The notes: a model not told the origin generated them from the sequence alone. DNA of 64,000 nt from Symbiodinium natans (GCA_905221605.1 CAJNDS010002077.1:561501-625500); one strand, 5' to 3'. Positions 42,795-53,963 are shown, counted from the first letter of the stretch. Numbers and translations: made by a program.

Positions 42795-44034
42795 TTAGTG
42801 TTGGCAGCTCTTGTGACATGGAGTGCCAGCCCGCCTGGGTGCATAGAACCAGGTCTTGAACTCATTGACCTGGCATTGCAACACAGAGGACCATGTTGCT
42901 CCCGAGCGCACGAGAACGAGTGTAAGCGAGTGTCATGGCTGGGGCGGGAGCTGACAGCCTACCGTCTTGGTTGAGGTCAGCCGTCTTGAAACATTCTAGC
43001 GATGTCACGGAAGCGAGATCCTGCGCGCTGTCTCAAAGTCTCAAACTGCTAGTGCGACCGTGACGTGAGACGGCCAAGGTTCGACACTTCTTAGCTGCCT
43101 TAGCATCTGTCCATTTCAGTCCTCAGCCGACTCAACTGTTACTCCCATGCTGTTCATGGCGCCAACGACCACTGGCGTCAGAACCACCTGCTGTCAGCTA
43201 GCAGAACACCACTTCGACGCCCACTCGCCCAGCACAGTGAAACTCCTTGCCTTGAAAACAGATGTCAGAAACTTGTACATCTCGTCCATGGAGATGTAGC
43301 CGTCGCCATTCTCATCAAAGATGCCGAAAACGGCATGAATCTTGTCCTCCTCCACTGACGAAAGAGGTGTCGACTCGCACGTACTTCTTAAGTAGATACC
43401 CCAAAACTGCTCAGGCCTCAGATCCGTGGCAGAGTAAGGATATGCCGCAAATTAATTCCATCATATCCACCTGGGCTCTTGGACTCTCAAAAACCGTGAA
43501 CTAGGCATGTGGGCACTGCCCATGCGCACAGCAGCGTTTCGTTGGGCCATGAGATCTGGGCAATGTTGTTGTCATCGCGGTCAAAGAGATCAAAAACTGC
43601 ATTTTTCACCTCGCACGCAAACTTGCAGCATGCACATTCTCCCACCATTCCGATCCAATAGAATTTGCTCCTGACTGCTTGCTCAGGCACGTCATTGCTG
43701 GGCATTTCGATGCTTTTGGCCTGTCTCAGCGCAGCACTCAGTGACTAGTGCGCATGTGATGGCCAATGATGGCCAATGTGTGCCTCCAGCAGTTCTGAAT
43801 AGGCCTGGAGAAACCTGGCACCGTACAACATTCAGGCCTCGTCACCCAACAAAGCGCTACAAGTAGTACCATCAGCGGGTGGACTGGCCGGGTCGGCTGT
43901 TCACGCGTGAGACGGCTCTCCACAGCTGCCTTCTTGAAGGTCTTCAAACCTGTCTAACTTTTCTCGCCCGCTACCCCCATGCCCACAATCAAAACTGCAG
44001 CAACAGCTCCAGCAACAGACGCTTCAACGACCAT
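42795..44034 (-). CDS. EF-hand calcium-binding protein (calcineurin-B/NCS-like), complete ten-exon gene
   Basis: Calcium sensor. Exons are 44010-44034, 43898-43949, 43784-43814, 43679-43720, 43562-43609, 43417-43470, 43251-43349, 43122-43187, 42952-43020 and 42795-42869, totalling 561 nt (186 residues), in frame from ATG to TAA, the usual size for this family. The N-terminal half reads LKTFKKAAVESRLTREQ and FLQAYSELLEAK, a helix pair without a canonical loop. Three complete 12-residue loops follow: DRDDNNIVDMME, DENGDGYISMDE and DLNQDGRLSVNE, each ending in the position-12 Glu. The first loop is created only by joining two exons. Between them lie LICGISLLCHGSEEDK and VVLTPVVVGAMNSMGV. Introns are 60-101 bp; seven donors are GC and two GA (44009 and 43121), with none GT. 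The first intron and the end of the last exon are the least certain. The exact physiological partner is unknown. Confidence 0.92.
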
Positions 44035-44284
44035 GGTCGTATGAGCTGCTTGGGCCTTCGTCCACTGGAATCTGCTTCAACCCGCTGGTCTTGCGCAGCT
44101 CCTGATCAGAAAGGTGTGGGACAGTCCTTTGTCAATTCAAGGGGCACTGGTCTAACCGGCCTTCAGGTTCTGCAGTTGAGCGTCTTTCTCATGCTTGACC
44201 TGCATCCGATAAGAGGAGGATCATGGCTTCGCACAACCATGCACAACTTCACCTGCCATGATCAGAGCGATCAGGCCTCGTAGG

Positions 44285-45320
44285 CACCCTGTGAGTAGGC
44301 TGGACCTCCGATGGTGTTCGGCCTCTGCGCCACCACCTGGCCGAACATGACATCGTCTCAACTGTTCAACTCTCTGGTGAGCCCCTCAGATCTTTTGAAT
44401 TTGTCACCCTGGGCCCCGGCCCGAGGCTGGGCGTTTTGGACGCCCTCAGCTGGTCGGACGATTCGGGCACCTGCTGGCAGCCTGGCACTCTGTGACTCTC
44501 GGCTCGACCGCAAGACGTGCGCCAGCAGTGTGAACTGCTAGTGCGCTGTGACATGGACAGAAGGGTAAGCCAAGGACGTGCTGATCAAATTCTGCGGCGT
44601 GCCTGGGCGTAAAGGAAAAGCCGCAGGCCTTTTCTTCTTGATTGTCCCGACCCTGAAATGCAGCAACCATTTGAAACCTATCACGCAGATGCAGCGTGAG
44701 ACTGCATGGTATCAGCACTTTGCTTGGTGCACAAAGGTGCGCGAGCTGGGGCTGGAACTGGCCGTCACTGGGCCACCGCTGTACACCATGGGGCGCATGG
44801 GTACCGGTGCTTGAACTGGAGCTCGGACTGGTGCCTGGACTGTTGCCTCAAGAACAGGTCCGGCTGAGGCTGAAAGGATGTCAACACCACAAGACACAGA
44901 AGTGTGTAGGGGCGCCGCTGCCACTGGTCGAAGATTTGCAGCTGCAGGAATAACCTGCAGGTAGGGAAGGCATTTTGATTCCTGATGACCTAGTTAAACG
45001 AGTGGGAGCACCTGTCTGGCAATGGGCTGTCCGGCCCTGAAGGTGGCAGGCGCTCCAGGCGCGCCAGGCGCGCCAGGCGCGGCAGGCGCGGCAGGCGCCT
45101 GAATGTGATGTTGCTTTGGGGGCTGAACGAGGCTTGAGCACACTTGTTGAGCAGGGGCCTGATAGACCACCTTGGCACATGGATCCCAGAAACATGGATC
45201 CCAGAAACTAAGAAGGCAGTGTGGAGTCTGTAAAGCGCAGAGCACTGCGGCACGACCTGGGGCCGGACCCTTGGCTGCTGCATCTGTATCTGCTGTGGCA
45301 CCTAACATCCCAAGGCATCC
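44285..45320 (-). CDS. Ala/Pro/Gln-rich low-complexity protein, minus strand
   Basis: Exon-like pieces in order: QQIQMQQPRVRPQVVPQCSA (about 45230-45300); KVVYQAPAQQVCSS, then PPKQHHIQAPAAPAAPGAPG and FRAGQPIARQ before a GTGCTC donor (about 45012-45175); DILSASAGPVLEATVQAPV and further VQAPVPMRPMVY (about 44750-44885); ARIVRPAEGVQNAQPR (about 44430-44480); and FGQVVAQRPNTIGGPAYSQG near the end (44285-44345). The GCGCCAGGC-type repeat at 45050-45092 encodes the Ala-Pro-Gly run. The protein is probably disordered. RNA-binding or scaffold proteins often look like this, but no domain identifies it. Confidence 0.5.
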
Positions 45321-45859
45321 CAAGGCAAGGTCCCCTCACGTGGCACAGCTCCAGAGCTCCCGGCAGCGTTTGTATATGTGTAGGCACTTTGCGCCTGAGC
45401 TGCTCTCAGAACCGGCAAGCTCACGTTACCGCATCAAAGGGAAGGATTCATTGAGTCCAAGCGAACTTGGTGCCGAAGGGAGGATTCTTAGGTCAGGGCC
45501 ATAACTATGCAACCTCCAATCAAAGCTCTCTGACCTTAGGTGCAACATCTGCTGTCGGAAGCACGCTTGAGCTGCACCACTCAGGTGCGCACTGGGAGGT
45601 GTAAAAATTAGTATTGTGACTACTGTGAGCCAAAACACCTGCGGGACACGTGGGCCTTCTCTTCGGGGCGCTCCGACAGAAGGTATCCCAAGCCGATGGC
45701 AAAAAGCTAGTACCAGGGCACGAGGGGTTTTTTTTCAGCCATGCACAGTACCTCCTCACATCGGTGCATCCATCGCAGCGTACAGCCGCAGAACTTCTAC
45801 CTCGCGGCTCAGACTCAAGTGCCAATCATTGTCGATTCAGCGTGCTGAGGCAGATAATC

Positions 45860-46170
45860 GATCATCCGCGGGGTCTTACATAGCTGGTTGCCGCCCAGAG
45901 GCGCAGGTGAGAAAGCGCTCCGTTTCTTTGGCATCCTTGCCGGGGTCGTGCTCGCAACTGAAACTTCATCCCGGCGAGAAAAGAAGGGCCCGAGAAGCCG
46001 TGCACTACAATAGCAGGGCCGTAGCCTTCATCACCAGCGTGACGGATTGTGGGACACGACCAGCATCGGCGTGACTGCCTTGCATGACAGAAAAGCATAC
46101 GAAGACCCTTTCGCTTTTGTGCAGGCCAAAGGGGCCTCCAGAGCTCACGAGTATACTGCGGCCAAGGTCA
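45860..46170 (-). CDS. Minus-strand exon-like segments, unidentified
   Basis: After a TTTCAG acceptor, a frame at about 45900-45955 reads EHDPGKDAKETERFLTCASG. Near 46090-46150 another reads SILVSSGGPFGLHKSERVFV. Both look coding, but they could not be linked or assigned. Confidence 0.3.
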
Positions 46171-46924
46171 GAGTTTGACTTCCCGAGGAGGTCCTCTCCA
46201 AACGGTCACACGCAGAAACGAACTGCACACAGAAACTGCCCCACTCCGATGGGCTCCTCTTGCTCGTACAAAGGCAAGTGCTGTACACACGTCAACCGCG
46301 AGATCCAGGGAAGCTGCACCTTCCAACAAGTCTTCAGCTCTCACATGACAATGTCAACAGCGTCAACAGCTTGAATCTTGGCCATCGGCAGCACCGAGTG
46401 CGGTTCCACTCGAGCGACTGCTGAACTTCAACCAGCTGACAGCAGGGTCCAACTTGTAAACGGCCTCACGTTGCACGCCGCATTCACTGCTTTCACTGTT
46501 TTCACTGCTTCCACATGGTGTTCTCACATGTTCACAACATCTACCCCCTGCACTCCAGACACGTTCCGTGCCTCTACCCTGCCGAGCGTCTTCCGTTCGA
46601 CTACAGTACCTGCCATCTCTGGCTGACAGGAAAGGCGAGGGCACAAAGTCTGTGAGATGATGCTACGTGTGAACACTCCCGAACAAAACGCGGCACGAAT
46701 AGATGACACCCAACAGAAACTGGAAGTGTGCTCAGGGTACAATCCACCCCCTTGAGGGCTTCGGCAGTGAATTTGTGCACCTCAGCAGAACGGACTGAGC
46801 GGCAGCATGGGCGAGTCGGAGGGAGGATGTTGCAACCCGAGCACCAACTCGCGCAAGCGCTCCTTCTTCGATTTCCTGCGGCATTGCTACAAGTGGAGTG
46901 CCAAGGGCAGAAGTCACCTCATAG

Positions 46925-47191
46925 GCCCATAGGCCTCTCATCGTCGGAGGACTCAGAGGAGAAGGATGCTGCCCTAGCCTGACAAGGACGACAGACAGCC
47001 CCGCACTGTTGAAGCCGCTTTCGCTCTCCTTGCCTCGGCGGAGGGCGCGGATGATCCCCAAGCAGGCCAAGCCTGACCCTGGGAGCAGCTGGAGTTGCAG
47101 CTTGGCCTGAAGGACAAGGACGCCTCTTCATCTTTGAACAGGTCTTGATGGTTGAACCAACTTGTTGTTTAACCGTGACTTCAGTCCTCAC
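46925..47191 (-). CDS. Possible terminal exon with acidic tail
   Basis: A minus-strand frame of 90 codons ends AASFSSESSDDERPMGL then stop. The acidic Ser-rich tail looks like a real C-terminus. Upstream it is basic and Pro/Arg-rich. A second open frame overlaps, so the exact reading before the tail is unsure. Confidence 0.35.
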
Positions 47192-47199
47192 ACAGTCCT

Positions 47200-48512
47200 C
47201 TGCAGATCTCTGTCATTCGCTACAGGCACCCGTGCCGTGCACTGGGCTGCACACACGGAATGCTTGCAGGCCATGCATGATGCGAACAACATGGAGAAAG
47301 AAAATCGAAAGCTTAGGCGTGGAGATCACTATTTAATCAACACTTTGTACGGACACTTTGCTACATGGCCATTGCAGGAAACGTTAGCTGACTGCAGATG
47401 CTGCACATGAAGGTTTCGTTGGACAAAAGAATGGGCGCATCTCTCAACTGCCGGCCTTACAATGCTGCAGACAAGTTCGGCAAAGCACATGCAATGTGAA
47501 GCACGAGATGCAGAAGTTCTACCTTAAGACGGTGCCACGTGCTGTGTCAGGCGTTGCAAGAACTACAGAACCCCACCAGATTGTGTGGTATCAACATCGT
47601 GGCCGCCTTTGTCGTGTCCACCTCCCAGCTTTCCTTGTAAGCAATATGGGAGCGCCGATCTAACCAGTTTCTCGAAAACTGTGGATTTTGGGTACTTTGC
47701 GCTTGTTGCGGCAATCTCATCTGTACTTCTGTGACCGATTTCTCTCGCCATGTTGGTAGCTGCCGCCCTGAGATTTGTTCTGATAGTCATATAGACCATG
47801 TGATGTCGTTAATACTTGCCATGGCATCTAGACTCGTGACCTCGAATATGCCCTTGCAGCTTGACAATTCATCGAGTATACTACTGCTGCAGTCCAAGAT
47901 GTTGAGGGAGGTCTACAAGAACGGAGGCGTACTTGTCAGACAGATTGAACCTCGCGAAACCGTATCCTTCAGCTCAGGTCCCGCTTTCACTTTCGCATCC
48001 CAGACAGACGTTCTTGGAGTCAAGACATAATCCAACTGCCGTTTCACTACGACTGCATGTGAAACCTGCGACCTGTGCATGGAATGCCAGCGTAACCTGA
48101 TGCATACTTTGACGCATAGCAGTTTGCAGCGGGGGCGCACGGCATCGGCAACCTACCGTGTACAACTCAGCTACCATTTAAGATGGGCACGCATCTGCCA
48201 AGAGCGCAGCTCATACTGAACATCGACTTGGATTGGTTTCATATTGCAGCGGCATCTAGGAGCAATCGATCTCCCTGAAGGGGAGAGTGATAGACTGAGG
48301 GAGCGAGAGAACAAGATAATATTTCGCAGAACCTGCAATGACAACAAAGCAGGGTGCACGCTTCTTTTCGTGATGCATTATCATCTTCAGGTGTGTTGGG
48401 AATATGGTTTGATTCCCCGCAGCTTTTCAAGCTTGAACCGCTCACTTCTTGCGTCCAGGACAGATTGGCGCACCTTGTGCAAACATGGGCCCGGCACGCA
48501 AGGTCAGCTGGC
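47200..48512. other. No gene supported
   Basis: Unique sequence leading into the large microsatellite. Small frames on both strands lack motifs and splice context. Confidence 0.4.
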
Positions 48513-48734
48513 AGTAGCAGCAGTAGCAGTAGCAGTAGCAGCAGCAGTAGCAGTAGCAGCAGTAGCGGTAGCAGTAGCAGCAGCAGTAGTGGTAGCAGTA
48601 GCAGTGGCAGTAGCAGTAGCAGCAGCAGCAGCAGTAGCAGTAGCAGTAGCAACAGTAGCAGTAGCAGTAGCAGCAGCAGCAGTAGCAGTAGCAGTAGCAA
48701 TAGCAGTAGCAGTAGCAGTAGCAGTAGCAGTAGC

Positions 48735-48782
<48 letters not shown>

Positions 48783-49021
48783 CGTCGTCGTCGTCGTCGT
48801 CGTCGTCGTAGTAGTAGTAGTAGTAGTAGCAGCAGCAGTAGCAGTAGCAGTAGCAGCAGCAGCAGTAGCAGTAGTAGGAGTAGGAGTAGAAGTAGAAGTA
48901 GAAGTAGAAGTAGAAGTAGAAGTAGAAGTAGAAGTAGAAGTAGAAGTAGAAGTAGAAGTAGAAGTAGAAGAAGTAGTAGTAGTAGTAGTAGTAGGAGTAG
49001 TAGTAGTAGTAGCAGTACAGC

Positions 49022-49068
<47 letters not shown>

Positions 49069-49121
49069 AAGTAGTAGTAGTAGTCGTCGTCGTCGTACTA
49101 GTAGTACTAGTACTAGTACTC

Positions 49122-49174
<53 letters not shown>

Positions 49175-49230
49175 TGTAGTAGTAGTAGTAGTAGCAGTAG
49201 CAGCAGTAGCAGCAGTAGCAGCAGTAGCAG

Positions 49231-49305
<75 letters not shown>

Positions 49306-49306
49306 G
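48513..49306. repeat. Large trinucleotide microsatellite (AGT/AGC/GTC/AGA types)
   Basis: Nearly 800 bp of three-base units: an AGC+AGT mixed hexamer part (48513-48735), pure AGT, a GTC block (48780-48808), mixed AGC, a GTAGAA hexamer block (48885-48968), and further AGT with small GTC and ACT blocks. Long Ser/Leu/Thr frames on either strand are by-products of the repeat. Confidence 0.95.
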
Positions 49307-49393
49307 TGACACGCTCTTAACTGATCATGGTGTTTTCTGCTGCTTTTTTACTTTTTCTATCGTTTTCTCCTGTTTTTCCTCCGTTTGACGGGT

Positions 49394-49555
49394 TGGGGGG
49401 GGGGGGGTGGGGGGGGGGTGGGGGGGGGGTGGGGGGGGGGGGGTGGGGGGGGGGGGGGGGGGGGGGGGGGGGGTGGGTGGGGGGGTGGGCGGGGGGGGGT
49501 GGGGGGGGGTGGTGGGGGGGGGTGGGGGGGGGTGGGGGGGGTGGGGTGGGGGGGG
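49394..49555 (+). repeat. G-tract array (GGGGGT-type)
   Basis: About 160 bases of G runs broken by single T bases, on the plus strand. It has strong potential for G-quadruplex structure. The Gly or Pro frames over it are not genes. Confidence 0.95.
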
Positions 49556-49672
49556 TGCTGTGCTTTGTGCACACATGACCACGCTCAGGGGTTGGGGGGG
49601 GTGGGAATTACGTGCTGTGCTTTGTGCACACATGGGGGTCGTGCTGTGCTTTGTGCACACATGACCACGCTG
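49556..49672 (+). repeat. Three copies of a CTTTGTGCACACATG unit
   Basis: The unit GTGCTGTGCTTTGTGCACAC plus ATG occurs at about 49554, 49610 and 49640; the first and third copies are followed by ACCACGCT. This is a short direct-repeat cluster next to the G tract. Confidence 0.8.
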
Positions 49673-49689
49673 TCTACTGTTTTCCTCTG

Positions 49690-50430
49690 TTTTTGTGGTT
49701 GGTTTAGGGGCTAGACCTTTTGGGCTCACAGTGGAGGGTTTGGGGATCTTTTGGGCTTTTTTGGGATTCACAGTGGAGGGTTTAGGGATCATTTGGGTTT
49801 TTTTGGGATTTGGGGTTGAGGGTTTAAGGGTAGACAGCTTTCGGGCTGACACTGGAGGGTTTTTAGGGTTTGGGGCTCATGCTTCAGGCTGTTGGGATTC
49901 TAGGCACAGGGTAAAGGGTTCTTCAGGCATTGTACTTGACTCTCTGTGGTTTTGGGTTTCAGGGGACACAAGTTTGCGGGAGGCTTTTAGTGGGAAAGGC
50001 CCTTGAAGCAACTGCCAGGCAACCGTCGCAAGAAACAGTCCCTCAAGAGAGGTTTCCTGAAGAAACAATCCGTTAACTGCAAAAGCCTCAACCCCAAACC
50101 GGAAGCCCGAACCCGGGTTTGGGGTTTAGGGTGTAAGGTCGAAGGAGTTTTGGGCTTGCAGTCAGGGTTTGGGGTTGAGGCTGTAAGGTGAAAGGACTTT
50201 TGGGCTTTTTCTATGGGATTTAAGGTTTAAGGGGGTGCACTGTGGGACTGCTTTATCATTCAGGGTACGCATGGGGTTTGGGGTTTCAGGCTCCAGATGT
50301 TTTGTGTTTTTTGTGGGGATGTGCTTGACGCTGTGGGGTTGAGATTTTAAGGGTGCACGACTCTTGGGCTTGCTTCAGGTTTTGTGGTTTCGGATTTCAG
50401 GGTGCACGACTGTTCGGCTTGCTGGAGGCG
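49690..50430 (+). repeat. Degenerate TTTAGGG-like tract with longer units
   Basis: Repeated GGGTTTAGGG/GGGTTTGGGG words and phrases such as CACAGTGGAGGGTTT (three times, 49729-49865) and GGGCTTGC. This is decayed telomere-type DNA in the opposite orientation to the large array. Confidence 0.75.
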
Positions 50431-50469
50431 TTCGGGTTTAAGGACAAGTTTGGCCACATCTCAGAAAAC

Positions 50470-50705
50470 CCGCGAAACGCTGTAAATACCGGTCTTTTCC
50501 TCTGTTCTGAGAACACGTCTGTGCAAAGTAGGCCCTGTAATTGACCGTTTTTGAAGCCCGAAAACACTGTAAATACCGATGTTTTCCTCCTGCGCCTAAA
50601 GTAGTTGAAAGTAGTTTCCGGCAATTTTTACACGTCCATTTTTCGTGTCCGTAAACGGACAAAGCCAGGAAACACTGTAAATACCGAGGTTTTCGTCTCT
50701 TAACA
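50470..50705 (+). repeat. Three copies of a CTGTAAATACCG motif unit
   Basis: A conserved block, AAACRCTGTAAATACCG followed by a TTTTC-rich part, occurs near 50475, 50564 and 50670 (about 90-106 bp apart), each preceded by related sequence. It is a decayed tandem repeat of about 100 bp, with no coding content. Confidence 0.7.
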
Positions 50706-50755
50706 CGAAAATTGCATGCCACGAAACCCCTGCGATCAATTAAGAACGTCACGCC

Positions 50756-50757
<2 letters not shown>

Positions 50758-50830
<73 letters not shown>

Positions 50831-50945
50831 AAGTAGTGGTGGTGGTAGTAGTAGTAGTCGTCGTCGTAGTAGTAGTAGCAGGAGTTAGTAGTAGGAGTAG
50901 GAGTAGGAGTGGGAGTAGGAGTAGGAGTAGTGGCAGAAGTAGCAG
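50758..50945. repeat. AGT trinucleotide microsatellite
   Basis: AGT units (50758-50830), a short GTC block and AGG-type units to about 50940. It is a smaller relative of the tract at 48.5 kb. Confidence 0.95.
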
Positions 50946-51100
50946 CGGTCTGGCAGCCTCCGCCATCTCCGCGGCCCCGACTATGCCAGAGCCAACCTAC
51001 AGAGCCCATGAGTTCGACAAGAGATGTGATGTTGACGCAGCAAAAGCAAAGTTTTATGTTGACGCAGCAAAACCAAAGAACAAAACCACGCCAATTCTAG

Positions 51101-51265
51101 TCAGGACGCGGCGGCCCACACGAGCTCCGAGCGCATCCCGGATTTAGAAAGCGATTTGACCGCATTGCTGTGCGCGCAGTCCAGCTCAAACTGTTGCTCA
51201 GGCACTTTGTCCGTGGAGCCAATGAGCCGGGGTTTGCCGCTGAAATCACGATGCTCGTAAACCGC
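51101..51265 (-). CDS. Terminal exon, unidentified protein (possible crystallin-like fold)
   Basis: The exon starts after a strong TTTTGCTGTCCACAG acceptor and reads AVYEHRDFSGKPRLIGSTDK, then VPEQQFELDCAHSNAVKSLS, ending with a TGA at 51101-51103 (54 residues). The opening (YEHRDFSGK) recalls beta/gamma-crystallin strands (YEH..F.G), but the match is short and I would not assign it. Direct repeats of GTTGACGCAGCAAAA just downstream (51032-51075) lie in the 3' region. Confidence 0.5.
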   Translation of the reverse strand, partial: AVYEHRDFSGKPRLIGSTDKVPEQQFELDCAHSNAVKSLSKSGMRSELVWAAAS

Positions 51266-51581
51266 CTGTGGACAGCAAAAGCACACATGATCCATGGCCC
51301 ATCATGAACCATGAATATAGTCAACAAGGAGCAACACCGACTCCAAGCGCTTCGACTGGCTTAAGCTCCCGGCTCCGAAGTGCAGCGTGCTGGAGGTTTC
51401 CTGGACCGCCTTGGACTTCTGATCCACCTGTACGCCTCTTTTGGAATGACTTTGTAGATGCTTTTTTTGGTGGCTGATATGCTGCACTTGGATTGCTGTG
51501 CACACAGCAGCCTGGCCTTTGCGTGGCTGCTGTTCAGCCCGACGGTGGATACTCGCGACAGCACGGCTCGCCACAGCATGG

Positions 51582-51791
51582 TCATCCTGCCAGGATCCGG
51601 CAGGATGCTGGGTCACCAATGGGTCTTGGGGGGGAAGCTGAGTGTGCATCCTGCGATCCCAGGGCAAGGAGAGCTCTCCCGGCTGGGCCCTGCAGCATCA
51701 TGGCCTTCACCTCCGCCTCGTCGTTCCTGGCTTGTGAACATTCTGAACAGTCATGGACCAAAGACTGCAGTTGCAGCCAGCACTTTGGGGC
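51582..51791 (-). CDS. Minus-strand exon-like ORF, unidentified
   Basis: After a CCAG acceptor the frame reads APKCWLQLQSLVHDCSECSQ and continues ARNDEAEVKAMMLQGPAGRA to a TGA (about 69 codons). The helical start is convincing; the later Ser/Pro part may include an intron. It could be the preceding exon group of the gene ending at 51101. Confidence 0.4.
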   Translation of the reverse strand, partial: APKCWLQLQSLVHDCSECSQARNDEAEVKAMMLQGPAGRALLALGSQDAHSASPPRPIGDPASCRILAG

Positions 51792-52130
51792 CTGGATCTG
51801 TCAAAGAGCCTGTGCAACGCATGGCTCTGTGCCAGGGCGCGTGGAGCCGCCAACCTCTTGAGTTCCGGGTCTTCCGATGTCGTCTAACTTCATGCTTCCG
51901 ATGTTCGTGTGGCTCCGGGCTCCCGACTTCTGGCCACCTGGCCGGACGAGCACTGAACTGGAAGCCGCATTCTTCCTGTTTCGACAGGCAAGCGGCAAGA
52001 AGCGGCAAGCCAACAGCTTTAGAGCATCGCAGCACATCGCAGCACCACAGCGTGCTGAGGAATGGACATCACAAGCTCAGCGCGCTTGTCACCCAGTTCT
52101 CTGAGCCGATGGCATCGAGCACTTGATATT

Positions 52131-52392
52131 CGCCTCGGCTTCCTGCCGAGAAGAGTTTGGAACAAGCAGACCCGTGTCTCCTTCCCCCGAAACCAACCCT
52201 TCCCCCCCCTGCCAAATTTTGTGACGCACCCCCCCCCCCCGCCCCCGGCCCTGTGGGACCCCCCCCCCATCACTTGAGGAGCCCGCCCCTGGGACCCCCC
52301 GACCCCTCCTAGGACCCTGTCTGGCCCTCTTTCCTCCTTTCCTGTGGGCCGGCCCGGCTGCCGAGGCGGCGCGCGCAAGCGTTTACAATTAC
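52131..52392. repeat. Dispersed repeat copy A (possible small mobile element)
   Basis: Begins TTCGCCTCGGCTT and ends GCCGAGGCGGCG, then GCAAGCGTTTACAATTA. The CGCCTCGGC/GCCGAGGCG ends form a 9-bp inverted match (52131-52139 and 52360-52368). The interior is C-rich with CCCTGTGGGACC. A related copy lies at 55767-56010. Confidence 0.6.
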
Positions 52393-52689
52393 TAGGCATG
52401 TGATGTTGCGATGCAATGGCAGTGCAGCGATGCCCACGGAAAATGCTCAGATGCGTGTGACGGTACGAATTGAGTTCCTCCTTTTGGCCACGCGCGCCCC
52501 TTGGGCTTCCAAGGTAAGCAGGAGAATTGAGTGGTACAGGCAAGCGGGCGTCCGAAGGTGCGAAGGTATGCCAAAGGTACTCGAAGGTGTGCCAAGGTGC
52601 TCGAAGGCGTGTACCGAAGGTGTCCGAAGGCACCCGAAAGCTGCACAGACGGGGCCGCCAGCTTTGGAAAGCGGAAGGCTGACATCTTC

Positions 52690-52860
52690 TCAGAACCTTC
52701 TCCGTGATCCGCCCAACCGTCTGCCTGGACCGCTCGCCGCTCTGCCTTTGTCCTCCTCGGCGTCGCCTTCTTTGGTTGCCTTCGTTGAACTCGGCTGCGG
52801 CCTGCTGTAGCATCTCCAAAGCCACTGCCTTCTCACAAGAAGTCCCTGGCGTCCTGAGCA
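52690..52860 (-). CDS. Minus-strand exon-like segment, helical and basic
   Basis: A minus-strand frame reads EKAVALEMLQQAAAEFNEGN followed by a basic stretch (RRRRRGGQRQSGERSRQ). It looks coding and is part of a long open frame whose rest is low quality. The family is unknown. Confidence 0.35.
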   Translation of the reverse strand, partial: CSGRQGLLVRRQWLWRCYSRPQPSSTKATKEGDAEEDKGRAASGPGRRLGGSRRRF

Positions 52861-53118
52861 AAACGTAGCAAGCCCGAACTGGCATCATCAGTACACGTAA
52901 CCTCAGAGGCGAACATACATCCTTGATACTGGGTTCCAGACTGCAGGTGCGGCGCTGAGCCTCAGTCTTCGTCGAGAAAGCTTCATTTGTAACAAAAGCA
53001 TAAGAGATAAACCTCAAGGGGAAGTTTCATTCCGCACGATTGTCCAAGCTTCCGGGTCCTTGCTTGGAAATTGCGTGATGTTGACTGAGAGCGTTGCAAG
53101 ACTGTGCGTTGTTCTCAC

Positions 53119-53210
53119 CTGGAACCCATATCCTCGGCCCTGAAGCTCAATCCTTCAACCACAACCCATAAGCTGTAAACCCTCGCTCCAATAAAAACCG
53201 CTGTAAAACT
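53119..53210 (-). CDS. Single well-bounded exon, unidentified
   Basis: The exon lies between an ATCTCAG acceptor and a GTGAGAAC donor and reads SFTAVFIGARVYSLWVVVEG, then LSFRAEDMGSR. The splice signals are good for this genome and the codon pattern is plausible. No family is recognised. Confidence 0.4.
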
Positions 53211-53550
53211 CTGAGATCTTTGGGGAACCAGTGGTAACCAGTGTGATGTGGGCTGCGGACCGAGCCGTGCCGTCCGCGTGACGGAAACGACAAGACACCG
53301 GAAACATGAGGTCCGATGTCCACAAGCAGAGCCGCAGCTGAGGACATCTAAGCCCTGCACCCCAAGGGCTGCGGGCGGTCAGCCCTGTCGGCTACGGCCT
53401 GCTCCTGCCCAGGCCCTTGCCGAGCCTCCTGCAAAGGCTCCTGCCGAGGCTCCGTACGTCCCTTCCATGCCAGCGAAAACAGGCTGCAGAGCCTCACCCA
53501 CCACCGGCTCAACACCTGCACAACACACCGAGGCAAGCTGCGACAACTGG

Positions 53551-53670
53551 TGCGCACACACACACACAACACAAGCACAAGCACAAGCATAAACACAAAC
53601 ACAAGCACAAGCACAAGCACAAACACAAGCACAAGCACAAGCATAAACACAAACACAAGCACAAGCACAA

Positions 53671-53702
<32 letters not shown>

Positions 53703-53703
53703 G
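53551..53703. repeat. CA and CACAAG/CACAAA microsatellites
   Basis: (CA)n at 53555-53568, then ACAAGC/ACAAAC hexamers to about 53670, then (CA)n at 53673-53700. Confidence 0.95.
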
Positions 53704-53963
53704 TGGACACCGGCCTTCGACTGCTGGGCAAAGGGCTTGATAGTACCAGGAGCCCAAAGCTCCCACTGAACTGCCATCAACATCAATTTCAACTGTGCAA
53801 ACAGTCTGTACCCCAACGGAGCTACGCACCATGGCGCATCGGCAGCATTCTGCAATGCACTCCACATGTCATGAAACGACACAGGAAGTCCACCTTTTGA
53901 AGCGGCAAGCGCTGTCAGGGGTTAATGATTTCTGGCGTTTGCTGTTTGAAGTCAGCCAGCCCG

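Noticed and set aside
48239-49388. Long open frames (up to 357 codons) of poly-Ser, poly-Leu or poly-Thr on both strands
   Set aside because: They are by-products of the trinucleotide microsatellite, open in all frames, with no non-repeat domain.
49317-49852. Pro-rich or Gly-rich frames over the G tract
   Set aside because: Homopolymer-driven; no coding signal outside the tract.
52019-53017. 332-codon minus-strand open frame as one gene
   Set aside because: It runs through the C-rich dispersed repeat; only the helical piece near 52690-52860 looks coding.
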